Below are positions 28,596 through 38,510 of a DNA stretch of 64,000 nt, in pieces. The translations under genes and the position numbers were made by a program. The DNA is from Flectonema sp. DT1601 (lineage: Eukaryota > Euglenozoa > Diplonemea > Diplonemida > Diplonemidae). Every line of letters starts with the position of its first letter. Within the stretch, counting starts at the first letter, position 1. The stretch lies in the NCBI GenBank assembly GCA_964019425.1, contig OZ025806.1, positions 987,374-1,051,373 on the forward strand, given 5' to 3'. The notes under the pieces are model-generated. The model did no database searches, was not told where the DNA came from, and was given only the letters and a program-made list of their open reading frames with translations.

Positions 28596-29528
28596 ATGGG
28601 AGACAAGTCATATGACGTTACCTACTTCCTTAAGGGAGCCCTTGCTGGAGGTATCTGCTGCAGTGTCACTCACGGAGCCCTCTGCCCTGTTGATGTTGTA
28701 AAGACGAAGATCCAATTGGAACCAACTGTTTACAACAGAGGTATGATTGGAGGATTCAAGCAACTTATTGAGAAGGAAGGTATGGGTGCTCTTGCTACTG
28801 GATTAGGACCAACTGCTGTTGGATACTTCGTTCAGGGATGGTTCAAGTTCGGAGGAGTTGAGTACTTCAAGATCAACTCCGCCCAGAGGTTGGGAGTTGA
28901 GGACGCCTGGAAGTACCGTTTCCCAATCTACTTGGGAGCCGCCGCATGCGCTGAGTTCATCGCCGACATCTTCCTTTGCCCACTTGAGGCGACTCGTATC
29001 AAGTTGGTTGCTAACCCATCATACGCTAGTGGACTTATGTCAGCATTCCCAAAGATCATCAAAGATGAAGGAGTAGTAAGAGGATTCTACTCTGGGTTTG
29101 GACCAATCTGCTTCAAGCAGATCCCATACACGATGACCAAGTTCGCTGTTCAGGGAGTTGCAGCTGAGAAAATCTACCTGGCGACTGGAAACAACGTCAA
29201 GACCGCGTCTGACGGAACCAAGTTGTCGGTCTCTTTGGCCTCGGGTGTTATCGCTGGTGTTGCCGCCGCCATCATTTCCCACCCTGCTGACACTCTTCTC
29301 TCGTTGGTGAACAAGAAGGGAGCTGGTGGTGACGGATCGATCACAAGCCGTTTGGTGAACCTCGCAAAGGAGACTGGATTCAAGAAACTTTGCTTGACTG
29401 GTTTGGGAGCCCGTTGCGTGATGATCGGAACCTTGACTGCCGGACAGTTCGCAATCTTCGACACCGTCTTGGCCGCCACTGGTGCCCAGAAGTTCCACTT
29501 CACTGAACCAAAGTCTGTCCAGGCCTAA
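28596..29528 (+). CDS. Mitochondrial phosphate carrier, copy 2
   Basis: 310 residues, protein identical to copy 1. I see only two silent base differences over 933 bp (GTG/GTA in PVDVVK and GCT/GCC in the last codon), whereas the flanking leader and 3' untranslated sequences are unrelated. This pattern points to gene conversion restricted to the coding part or strong selection for the same codons. Role, signatures and codon bias are as in copy 1. Confidence 0.95.
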   Translation: MGDKSYDVTYFLKGALAGGICCSVTHGALCPVDVVKTKIQLEPTVYNRGMIGGFKQLIEKEGMGALATGLGPTAVGYFVQGWFKFGGVEYFKINSAQRLGVEDAWKYRFPIYLGAAACAEFIADIFLCPLEATRIKLVANPSYASGLMSAFPKIIKDEGVVRGFYSGFGPICFKQIPYTMTKFAVQGVAAEKIYLATGNNVKTASDGTKLSVSLASGVIAGVAAAIISHPADTLLSLVNKKGAGGDGSITSRLVNLAKETGFKKLCLTGLGARCVMIGTLTAGQFAIFDTVLAATGAQKFHFTEPKSVQA

Positions 29529-30080
29529 GTATGAGCCGGAAAATAAAGAAGAAATATATTGTCAGTATTTTATCTTTAGTCATCCTCTGAGTTATTCTCT
29601 GAGGGTAGTCTCGATCTGGTTGTTGGTTTTCATTTCTTTTCATTCCCTTTTATGTTCTTTTTATTTTCCCCCCCTCATTCTTCTTTTGCCTTTCTTCTTT
29701 CTATCAAAAAAAAAAAAAAAAAAAAAAGAATAAGAGCTCAGTTTCTCTAAGCACCTTCTTTTTTGTGTGTATGGCGAGCAACCGCCAAAGCGCATTGTGT
29801 ACTCCTATTGTTGCTTATTTTATTTTGAATTCTTTGTTTTATTTTTGTTTTTATTTTATATATTTTCTCCTTTTTTTTTATATATTCTCCTGCGTTGTGC
29901 TGTGGACCGCAGGAGGGGGAGGGGTCGAGACGATTAAACATCAATGTCCACATGTAAGTATTATTTATATAACAGGAATCACTAACAAGACAAATAATTC
30001 TATCACGCTGCTGCTACTACGACTACGACTATGAAATTGAACTTAATTGTATATTCTTACAGTTATTATTAAAAAAGAAA
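29529..30080. other. Intergenic region
   Basis: A run of about 20 A lies at 29706-29726 and T-rich stretches follow. TATTCTTACAG ends at 30062, 18 nt before the next ATG. The 89-codon frame at 29765-30034 is hydrophobic, derives from T-rich DNA and is not supported as a gene. Confidence 0.4.
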
Positions 30081-31445
30081 ATGATAAGAAGTATTCGTTT
30101 TGCTAAGTGGTGCAGCACGGCTGCTGTTACTCGCCTTCAAGATGTTAGCGGACAAGAGACTGTCGAGATATCAATAAAAGCGATGAATGAGTATCCAAGT
30201 GATCTGCGTGTTCATGTTGAAGGTCTGAAGGCTTTGTCTCGCTTTGATACAAATGATGAAGCAAGTAAAAATATCATGGACGGATGGAAGGATTCTAACT
30301 CAGGAAGAATCGTGTATGGTTCTGAGGCAATTTGTAAATCTCTAGAAACACATATGAATGATGAAGAGGTTGTTGATAACAGTCTCAGACTTATTTCAAA
30401 CATCTGTTTTCTAACTGTTTCAGATGATTCATCTGCTTCTAATCAAGCTCTACTTGGAGCTGATGGTGCAGTATCACTTGCTGCTCAATCTCTTCATAAG
30501 TATGGTCGTACCAACTCTAACATTTGCAGAAGAGCTCTTCAATGTCTTCTTATGTTAACAATGTTTAATGAAACAAACACTAAAGAAGCTCTTCAATATG
30601 ATGTTGTGAAATTAACTGTTGCTATGCTCTCAACATACAAAGAAGACGAACAGACACAAGACTTAGGACTCGCGTTATTGTTAAGAATGTTGTCAGCTCC
30701 TTTAAAAGACAATCCAGAGTTAGATCACATGTATGAAAAGGATCCTTTAACAACCCTCAACATCTTATTAGACAGCGTTAGGAACCATCCTGACAGTATA
30801 GTGATTCATGATAAGGTTTGGAATGGATTATCGTTATTGGCACACAACCACGCTACGTTACCATCAATGGCTGAGACCCTTCGTGGTGACGTTCTTACTC
30901 AGATGACCACTGTTCTTAGAATGATGGCGAGTAAGTCAGCCCCTTTGGAGGTACTCAGCCTTAGAAATCAAATGCTCATTGCTTCTGCTAAAGTCATAGC
31001 AACAATCTTAGAAGGTGATAGTGCTGATGCAGACACAGCTGACTTAACAACTGGAAAATTCACAGAAATATGTGTCGTCGCTATGAACAAGGGAGTCGAT
31101 GAAGACGTTGATTTCGCGTTGTCATCACTCCTTCTAAGTTTATCCGGAAAGGAAGATCCAATCATGCAAGATGAGTCTACAATGGCAACTGTTTTAACAA
31201 CTTTACGTGCCAATCGTCAGGTTGATCACACAAAAGCATCACTTCGAACTGTGTGGAATATGCTTAACTACAATGCCTGTCAGGGTTCTTTTGTAACTCT
31301 GGGGGGACCAAACATTGTGAAATCAATCCCAGTAGCTGATAAGGAAATGGAATCAGTATGTCATTTGTTGTCTTCATTATTATTAAACAGGACAAAAAGT
31401 AAACGACAAAAAAAAAAAAAAAAAAAAAAAACCAAACACAGATAA
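30081..31445 (+). CDS. Armadillo-like helical repeat protein, possibly mitochondrial
   Basis: 454 residues if read straight through. The first ~20 residues (MIRSIRFAKWCSTAAVTRLQ) have Arg/Lys and no acidic residue, like a mitochondrial presequence. The rest is all-helical with repeating motifs of the ARM type, such as VVDNSLRLISNICFL, ICRRALQCLLMLTMF, TQDLGLALLLRML and VWNGLSLLAHN. No specific family is recognised. Near the end a GTATGT...AAACAG segment of 35 nt (31356-31390) could be an intron; removal would end the protein with MESDKK, while retention runs into a poly-Lys tail encoded by a long A run. An intron of 35 nt would be much shorter than the others here. Confidence 0.75.
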   Translation: MIRSIRFAKWCSTAAVTRLQDVSGQETVEISIKAMNEYPSDLRVHVEGLKALSRFDTNDEASKNIMDGWKDSNSGRIVYGSEAICKSLETHMNDEEVVDNSLRLISNICFLTVSDDSSASNQALLGADGAVSLAAQSLHKYGRTNSNICRRALQCLLMLTMFNETNTKEALQYDVVKLTVAMLSTYKEDEQTQDLGLALLLRMLSAPLKDNPELDHMYEKDPLTTLNILLDSVRNHPDSIVIHDKVWNGLSLLAHNHATLPSMAETLRGDVLTQMTTVLRMMASKSAPLEVLSLRNQMLIASAKVIATILEGDSADADTADLTTGKFTEICVVAMNKGVDEDVDFALSSLLLSLSGKEDPIMQDESTMATVLTTLRANRQVDHTKASLRTVWNMLNYNACQGSFVTLGGPNIVKSIPVADKEMESVCHLLSSLLLNRTKSKRQKKKKKKKTKHR

Positions 31446-31869
31446 TATCAGACATAATGGTGAAGGTTCGTCAAGTAATCCCAGAAAAGTAAAAAAACAA
31501 ACGTTTTTTTTTTTAGAAGACTTCTTTAGTATAGTCTCATCATGCAATCCGCACCTCTTTTGGTTAAATAAAATGTTCAAACGGTTTAACTCGGAGGGAC
31601 AATCAGTAAACCTGTTGTCGTCGAACAGGTGCAACGTTAGTGAATTTGATCGATGCTTATTGTGTTGTTTTTTTTTTTTTAATTTTATTATTATTATTTA
31701 TTATCGTGTTGTATTTTATTCAGAAGAAGAAGAAGAAGAAGAAGAAGCAAAAGGGGAAAAAAAAACTCACATGAAAACTACCACAAGCATTAGATTGATC
31801 AAATTACAGTCACCAACCGTCTCTTGTAGCGAACCTTTTCATTAATTATTTTCTTCTCAGTAATCAAGT
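31446..31869. other. Intergenic region with GAA microsatellite
   Basis: Contains a GAA run at about 31723-31746 and T-rich DNA ending TTTTCTTCTCAG at 31860, 9 nt before the next ATG. No gene is seen. Confidence 0.5.
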
Positions 31870-32991
31870 ATGAGCATCAAGGAAACATGTGTAGATATCC
31901 TCAAAAGACAAATAGCTCTCCTTATCGTAATATTAACAGCATCACTAGCAGCAATCAAACCAGGGTTAGGAGCTAAAGGAGGAGTCTTACAATATGATAT
32001 AGCTGTACCGATGTGCATCGTGTTTGTGTTTTTAATAATTGGAATAACAACTAGAATATCAAAGTTAAAGACGGGATGTAAAGCAGTTGGATTTCACATC
32101 GCATGTCAGTGTTACTCGATGGGTGTTCTTCCTTTATTATATTATTTGACTGTGTACTATTGGAAATGGGATAGAAAAATTGGTCTTTTAAGTGAAGGAT
32201 TTAGCGTTGGAGTAATGGCAGCTATGTGTATGCCAACCACAGCATTCACGTGTGTTTTATTTACAATAAGTGCTGCTGGTGATGAATCAGTTGCTGTTGT
32301 CAATGCGGCACTTGGTAACTTATTAGGGACTATTGTCGCTCCTGTGATGGCAAACTTACTAATTGGAGTTGATTTAGATGTGTCTCCTTGGGATGCGGCA
32401 TTTAAAATATCATGGCAGCTGTTGTTTCCATTGGCTGCGGGTATTGTCACTCGAATAGCTCTGAGTCGTTTTAGACCTTCTGCTCTTCAGAATTTACTGA
32501 AATACACAAAACTAATGTTTGACATTATCCTCGCTGTTGTTTTGTATTACATATTCTGTGAAGGTTTTAACACCGACTCTGGAGAAATGAATCCTGTGAA
32601 CATTACTTTGATGGTTAGCTGGGTTATAGTTATTCACTTATCAGCTTTCTTCCTTGCTTGGTTTGTTGCAATGTATTTACCGTTGAAAAGACGAGTCGCT
32701 TTTACGTTTGTTGGTTCCCAGAAGACGGAGGGAATGTCCATTGCGATATTATCAATAATATTTCCTCATTCTCGTAATCTTGGGGTGTTGATATTACCAG
32801 TTGTTGCATACCATTCATTTCAAATGGCTTGGGCAGCCTCAATAACTCCAGTAGTTCGTCGTTATGTTACTACAGTTGAGGGATATGTTGAAATAGAAGT
32901 TTCGAGTGCAGAAGCGAGTTCTGTTTATGAAATATCGAGTAATGTTGGATCAGATCATTCTCAAGACAGTACTACTAATCGAGTTTCTTGA
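31870..32991 (+). CDS. SLC10A7/Rch1-like membrane transporter
   Basis: 373 residues with nine or ten hydrophobic segments spread from residue 14 to about 330 and a short Ser-rich cytoplasmic tail. The pattern CMPTTAFTCVLFT, NAALGNLLGTIVAPV and VGSQKTEGMSIAILSIIFP matches the SBF-like family of SLC10A7 (vertebrates) and Rch1 (fungi), where the related phrase is GSQKTLA. These proteins act in the plasma membrane or secretory pathway and restrain cellular calcium uptake; bile acid transport is not expected. The acceptor-like AG lies at 31860. No introns are seen. Confidence 0.85.
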   Translation: MSIKETCVDILKRQIALLIVILTASLAAIKPGLGAKGGVLQYDIAVPMCIVFVFLIIGITTRISKLKTGCKAVGFHIACQCYSMGVLPLLYYLTVYYWKWDRKIGLLSEGFSVGVMAAMCMPTTAFTCVLFTISAAGDESVAVVNAALGNLLGTIVAPVMANLLIGVDLDVSPWDAAFKISWQLLFPLAAGIVTRIALSRFRPSALQNLLKYTKLMFDIILAVVLYYIFCEGFNTDSGEMNPVNITLMVSWVIVIHLSAFFLAWFVAMYLPLKRRVAFTFVGSQKTEGMSIAILSIIFPHSRNLGVLILPVVAYHSFQMAWAASITPVVRRYVTTVEGYVEIEVSSAEASSVYEISSNVGSDHSQDSTTNRVS

Positions 32992-33342
32992 AAGAACCCG
33001 GTGATAAATAATAATAATATTAAAGAAAACTTTCTGCTTTCGCAGTATAGTTTCTCTCCCCCTGCTCATCTTGAGCTCCGTTTGCTTATTTATCTTCACG
33101 GCAGGGATTGTTTGTGTTTGTTCTTCAAATTGAGGCAACTACCAAGAACCCAAATGTGAGATTCTAACAGCGAATTGTTATATAATTTAAGAGCATTCTT
33201 TTTTTTAAAAATATCTTTATGGTATTCCTCAACCAGGTTGGGTTCACAATGCTTCCTGAGAGGGTCTCTTTAACTTTATGTGAGTCGTTGTTGTTGTTGT
33301 TGTTGTTGTTATTTTTAGTGATTCTTTCAGCTGCTAAACTAC
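32992..33342. other. Intergenic region with GTT microsatellite
   Basis: A GTT run occupies about 33284-33310. GATTCTTTCAG ends at 33330, 12 nt before the next ATG. No gene is seen. Confidence 0.5.
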
Positions 33343-35370
33343 ATGAGAGACCCTTCAATTAATCCTTTAACTAACTTCGCACAACAAGCAAAACGTAGAG
33401 GACAAGATCATAAAAAACACGAACAACGAGAGTCACTTACATCAAGACTTGAAGAGTTAAGCAAAATACTTAGGGAGGGTGAGGCAATTAGAGATGGATT
33501 TTCAATCATAGAGAACACTGGAAGGATTCTAAACAAGATAAAATCGATGGCGGAAATATTATTTCCGATGGAAAGGGGAATCAATAAAGTACGTCACAGA
33601 TATGGTAATGGAGTGGCAACTTATTTTATGTTCACACACGATTATGTTTGGAATAATCACATTTTATTTATTATTTGGTTTGCTCTGGTCTTAGTGCCTT
33701 GGTACTCTACCTACGAATCGGAAAACCTCAAATTAGACGCCACTGAAACACTTAAAAACTTTATTGGAGCTAACGGAGTCACATCGACAGACAAGTCTTG
33801 GTTTTATTACTCTGGGTATAAACCAACAATGGGAGACTATGATATGAGATCGATGTACACAGTTGCCATACTGTTGTCAATAATGCTTCAAAGTCTCGTT
33901 GCAGCTTATAAAGTTGGAGGTGCTATTGGAAGAGTAACAATGGAATCACACGATCCTAATTTAAATATTGTTTTATCAATTTACGGATACGACTTCGGTA
34001 TAACCGATCCGACAACAAACGATTTAATGCTCAGCTCTATTCAGCAACAGATTAGGACTTTAATTTCACTTCATGAACGTCGAGATAGACAAAAATCACT
34101 GGAACAGGAAGCATTAAATAAGGGATTTTGCTGTTCAAGAAAATGCTTTATTATATCTAGGCGAATAGTGGGTGTCTTCGCTACTGTTGCTGTTTTGGTA
34201 GCATCGAATTTTTCGTTATTTATTATTATTGATAAGGAAGCTTACTTGAATAGCATTTTTTCTTACTTAGTCACACTGTTGGTGTCTTCCCTTCAAGTGG
34301 TGTCACCTATTTTGATAAGAAGAATTGTTGTGTTCGAACGATACCTTAATCCTCTGGCTGTGATTTATAATTGTGTCGGGAGGACTTATTTTATTAAAAT
34401 GTCGAATGTTGGATTTCTGATGTATCAAATATATGATAAATCGAACGATAGTAGCAGTTGTGTTGAAACAGAGACTGGATCACTTCTTCTTCAACTTATT
34501 GTGATAGACTTGATGGTGACAGTAATCGGATATGCTATTACTACGTTTGCTTCTCGGTGTTGGTTTAGACTTACAAACGGACAGCCAAGTGATTTTTTAC
34601 TGTCTGATAACATGCTGGAGCTCATCTACTCCCAAAGTCTCATATGGCTTTGTTCTGTTGTCTGTCCCATGATATATGTCATAGGAGGGTTTGCTCATAC
34701 TATTCGATTCTTTGGAAAGAAGTTTGTTCTGTTTAAGCTTTTTCCACCTCCAAAAAACCTTCTTCACACCAGTGATGATGCTTATTTCTTTCACCTTCTC
34801 TTTTTAGTTACTTTGCTGTTATCATTTCTTCCAATTGGATACTTTCTTGGACGTGAATCAAACAATTGCGGTCCTCACATAAACGGAACAGCTCTGAGTG
34901 GTGTTAATTTCCTTGCTGATGACTTGGGTCCTGCTTCTCAAGGTATTCTATTTATATTAAACCCGATGGTACTTGGTTTCTTTATTATATTATTGTTTAT
35001 GTTCGTATTCGTATTGTCTCGGCAAAAAAAACGGGAAGCTGCCCTGCATAAGCTTCGCTATGATCGAAAAGCTCAAGAAGCAAGAGCATTCAAAAACCTC
35101 CTTCAAGAGTATGTTTATGCTCAGGAAGGATTTAGTAAAGATGAAGAGTTGGTTAGTATTAGTTTGTCTCCTTTTGGTGAAAGAAATGCAGAGCCGGCAT
35201 TTGAAGCAGCTGATCAGTTGAGCGTTGTTAAAAGCAGCAACCACTCAGAAAAGTCTCAAAACTCGAAAGTATCCGCACCAATAGCAGTTGATGAAGAAGT
35301 ACCAAAGGTATCACTTCACACATCAACTCCTTTGAGTTTATCATCTGTTTGCTCTGTTGAATATAGTTAG
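33343..35370 (+). CDS. Transmembrane channel-like (TMC) protein
   Basis: 675 residues with about eight to ten membrane segments. Family features: the basic pre-membrane phrase INKVRHRYGNGVATYFMF (TMC proteins have a similar G-x-x-VASYF phrase) and the TMC signature region LELIYSQSLIWLCSVVCP followed by FFGKKFVLFKLFPPP (in animal TMCs LIYxQxLxW...KK...PP). The extracellular loop before the last segment has NCGPHINGT with a sequon. The C-terminal ~110 residues are charged and probably cytoplasmic. TMC proteins form ion channels, some mechanosensitive. The next ATG is only 99 nt after the stop codon. Confidence 0.8.
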   Translation: MRDPSINPLTNFAQQAKRRGQDHKKHEQRESLTSRLEELSKILREGEAIRDGFSIIENTGRILNKIKSMAEILFPMERGINKVRHRYGNGVATYFMFTHDYVWNNHILFIIWFALVLVPWYSTYESENLKLDATETLKNFIGANGVTSTDKSWFYYSGYKPTMGDYDMRSMYTVAILLSIMLQSLVAAYKVGGAIGRVTMESHDPNLNIVLSIYGYDFGITDPTTNDLMLSSIQQQIRTLISLHERRDRQKSLEQEALNKGFCCSRKCFIISRRIVGVFATVAVLVASNFSLFIIIDKEAYLNSIFSYLVTLLVSSLQVVSPILIRRIVVFERYLNPLAVIYNCVGRTYFIKMSNVGFLMYQIYDKSNDSSSCVETETGSLLLQLIVIDLMVTVIGYAITTFASRCWFRLTNGQPSDFLLSDNMLELIYSQSLIWLCSVVCPMIYVIGGFAHTIRFFGKKFVLFKLFPPPKNLLHTSDDAYFFHLLFLVTLLLSFLPIGYFLGRESNNCGPHINGTALSGVNFLADDLGPASQGILFILNPMVLGFFIILLFMFVFVLSRQKKREAALHKLRYDRKAQEARAFKNLLQEYVYAQEGFSKDEELVSISLSPFGERNAEPAFEAADQLSVVKSSNHSEKSQNSKVSAPIAVDEEVPKVSLHTSTPLSLSSVCSVEYS

Positions 35371-35469
35371 CATTAGTCATTTACACAGTTTTAACTTTCT
35401 TAGTTATCGGGAACAATGTTTATTATCTTCTTTTAATATAATCACTTTCTCTACCAGAGTTTTCATAAA
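35371..35469 (+). promoter_or_regulatory. 99-bp intergenic gap with acceptor-like site
   Basis: The whole distance from the TMC stop to the next ATG is 99 bp. It holds a pyrimidine-rich tract ending TTTCTCTACCAG at 35457, 12 nt before the ATG, and no GTATG- or GTAAG-type donor. There is hardly room for a promoter, 5' exon and intron, so the two genes are probably on one precursor RNA, with the AG as a trans-splice acceptor. Confidence 0.55.
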
Positions 35470-36921
35470 ATGTGGGAACCCATGGCATGGAGGCCTTCAC
35501 TTGACTGGGATGGTGCGAATGGAACAAAACCGGCGATGGCAAAAGAACGGGAAGACCCAACAAAGATGGCAATGAGTGCAGCCACCTGTGCAGAAGCAGC
35601 CAGAGCTATGATAGGATTTTGTGGGAAAAGTCTCGAAGGTCTCAACGGTGCTGAAAATGCTAAAGGACTTCTCCAAGCAGCTGATGCTGGAGTGAAGGAG
35701 TTGCAAGACAGACTCAAGCCATTACAGGCTGTAATCGAGGCAATGCAACTTGAGAACTCAAACCTTCAAAAGAAACTCGAAAAGGCAACTCGACAGACTA
35801 CTCCAGCAAAGCAACCAACCAGACGACACAGACACGATGACGATGACATTGCGAGGATAAATGCACAAATCGCAGAAACCAAAGCACAAGTTGCTGGTGA
35901 AGCTGCACAACTTGCAGCTACTACAGCAGCTGCTGAACGGTTAGCTGAGCGAAGACAATCTGGAACTCAGGAACAGGAAATGTTAAACTCAAGTGGAAAG
36001 AGTATTGGAAATAATGGTACTGTCCCTTGGTTATCAAATGATGTTCAACAGAATGATGACCCACCAAGAACACCTCGTACTCCCGCAAAGAGCGGAGATG
36101 AAATCCAAGACATAATTGGAGCATTAGAACAACGATACCAGCAAGTGAAGATGACTCCTGGTGGTGGGCAGCAGGTGACAGGAACTCGAACACCTGCAAC
36201 TGCACCTCCACCGATAGGATTCAGCGGCTACCAACATCCCCAGCAACAGCAACAGCAACAGCAGCAGACTCAGAGAGGAAGACCTGAAGATGTCGTATCT
36301 CCTCGTCATTATCAACAGCAGCAGCAGCAGCAACAACAACAACAACAACAGCAACAACAGAATTCATTTAATACATCTGCGGCACCTAATCCACTGCCGG
36401 ATGACTCAAATAACAACAACGGCAATGGAAGCTTTGGCTTCGCTGCTGTACCTCCTCAATTTCAGTTCCAACCTGCCCACTTTCAGCATCCTCAAAGAAC
36501 ACCAAGTCCACAGGGAAGGAAGAATGGAGGTAGCAACAATACCAATAACAACAACAACAACAACAACAATAACACTGGTGGTAGTACTGGTGCTCCAATG
36601 GCTTTCTCAACACCTACCAATCCTAATCCTGCACAGCCAGGGAAGGGAATGTCTTGGAAAGTAACTCCTGGATCAGGTCCAAAAACGTATACACTTTGCT
36701 TTGACGACGATGAAGCTGAAGCAACGAACCGCTCTCGTCCAGAGCGACGTTCATATAAAAGGTCACCATCTAAGGGAAGATGTCTCTCCCCACGTGAGGT
36801 ATGTTACTAATTCGTTTGCTATAAAAAAAGAGCTCAAAAGATAAACAACTAATAGAATCACATGTTAAAACCAATAAAACAGACCGCTCGCGAGCGCTGC
36901 GTATCACCGAGATGGAGATAA
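35470..36921 (+). CDS. Q/N-rich coiled-coil protein of unknown function, two exons
   Basis: Exons 35470-36798 and 36883-36921 (donor GTATGT, acceptor AAACAG, phase 0) give 454 residues. Residues about 60-115 and 135-165 are coiled-coil-like (VKELQDRLKPLQAVIEAMQLE). A Gln-rich part with two runs lies near residues 255-300, an Asn-rich run near 355-370. The C-terminus has repeated SPR-type motifs (KRSPSKGRCLSPRE joined by splicing to TARERCVSPRWR), and the fact that the second exon continues this motif supports the splice. The function is unknown; it may be cytoskeletal or a condensate-forming protein, which is speculation. Another gene at 41921 also has SPxR-type motifs. Confidence 0.75.
36240..36573 (+). 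repeat. CAG/CAA and AAC/AAT trinucleotide runs
   Basis: In-frame runs: CAA/CAG around 36241-36266 and 36315-36360, AAC/AAT around 36535-36572. They encode poly-Gln and poly-Asn, with synonymous interruptions. Confidence 0.85.
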
Positions 36922-37348
36922 TACAACATAGCAAGTGAGGAATGAATTCATCTATCGTAACTAATATTTATATTATTCACACTTATAACAGCAGGTCTAG
37001 ATCCATAGAAGATCTACTTAGCTGTGTTCTCATTCCGAAGCGTTGTTAGGTTGACTAGCTGAAACAGATGTCAATTTCTTTTGTAAACCTTTTTGTAAAT
37101 AGAGCTTCATTGATACGGTCGTTTCTTTAATTGTTTTTTTCTTACATTTGTTAAAGAGAGTTCCCTGTTTGGGATCACTCATTGTACCAATTCTTCTCGT
37201 AGATTTTACAGAGTTCTTATTAGTTGGTGTGAATGCGACACTTTAAAACATTATTCTCTTTTCAGTAAAACATTCATCGGTACACGACAAGGCGTTTTGA
37301 TAGTCGTGATCTGCGTAGTATTTTTATTCATTTCTTTTAGTGAACCGG
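36922..37348. other. Intergenic region
   Basis: No gene is seen. T-rich DNA ends ATTTCTTTTAG at 37340, 8 nt before the next ATG. Confidence 0.45.
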
Positions 37349-38293
37349 ATGGCGAGTAACTATGGAACTGTAAATACGTGGTTACAATTATTAGAAGATA
37401 AGAGCTCAGGAAAAGAAGACGATCTCAGAAAACAAATGCAAGACCAGGACGAGCAATGGAGACAAATGGAAAGAAGATTACACGTTCAGAGAAAGAGTCC
37501 TGCTCCACCAGAAGTGGATGCGGTTTCTACGGCTGCGGGTGATAGTATTTCATGGCATGTTTTAAATGAATTGTCATCCCTAAAGGATGTCGTACAGCAA
37601 GTTATAAACCTTGAAAAGGACAGAGTGAACATGAGATTCCTTGAGAGACTTGAATCACTAGAAACAATGTCTCACACACACGAGTCTAGAATTAGTTTGG
37701 TTGAACAACAATTGAGTTCTCTGATGTCGAATAAACAAAATATTTCAATTACGACATCTGCAAGTGAGAATCAACCAGCAATAGTAGAACTTGAGGACAG
37801 GCTATCAACGTTAGAATCTCAACCCTCATTTGACCTTCGTCTTCATCTTATCGAAGATAAGCTAAGCGAGGTTTCTAAAATAACTGCTATTGAAGAAAGA
37901 CTTAAGGTTATAACAGAACAACAAGTTCAAGCAACGTCAGATGCTCAAATTGCTCTTTCACAAGTTAGTTTGATTTTACCGAAAAGTAATCCGTCAGTAC
38001 CGTCAGCAGCTATTACTGTTCCACAACAAGTAATAAACCCACCTCGAGATCATAGAGGTACTCCAATCAGTAATGTGAGTAACAAACATACTGTTCAAAT
38101 AGACGATTCAAGTAGGTTAAATAATATCAGCGCAGCCTTTACATCGAGCACCATGCCGACGACGCCCTTCCCAAGTCCTGCAAAAATCGACTCTCAGATT
38201 CAACAAAACAACCAGATTCAGCATCAGCCGCAATTGCAACCTCGATTTTCAATACCCGGAAGTAGTAGTAGGGGATCACAAAGTTCTCGATGA
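37349..38293 (+). CDS. Coiled-coil protein of unknown function
   Basis: 314 residues from the ATG at 37349 (the open frame upstream lacks an ATG and crosses the TTTTAG acceptor). Heptad-like helices dominate residues 15-50 and 75-200, for example FLERLESLETMSHTHESRISLVEQQLSSL and ELEDRLSTLESQPSFDLRLH in parts. The last third is Pro/Ser/Gln-rich and disordered. No family is recognised. Only 217 bp separate its stop from the Snu66 ATG. Confidence 0.7.
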   Translation: MASNYGTVNTWLQLLEDKSSGKEDDLRKQMQDQDEQWRQMERRLHVQRKSPAPPEVDAVSTAAGDSISWHVLNELSSLKDVVQQVINLEKDRVNMRFLERLESLETMSHTHESRISLVEQQLSSLMSNKQNISITTSASENQPAIVELEDRLSTLESQPSFDLRLHLIEDKLSEVSKITAIEERLKVITEQQVQATSDAQIALSQVSLILPKSNPSVPSAAITVPQQVINPPRDHRGTPISNVSNKHTVQIDDSSRLNNISAAFTSSTMPTTPFPSPAKIDSQIQQNNQIQHQPQLQPRFSIPGSSSRGSQSSR

Positions 38294-38510
38294 TATTAAA
38301 AAAAAAGAAACTTCACTTGTAGAACATGCTGGCCATACTTTTTTTTTTTTTTCTTTTTAAAAATCTTGTTAGACACTTGATCGTTCGTTCTTTTCCGTAG
38401 CAACACTAGACAGCTGTAGTTTAGTTTGTCTTTAATTTTTTTATTTTTGAATACTTGTGTTGTACATCTTATTATCTTCTCAGACAGCAACCCAAACAAC
38501 TAGTCACAAT

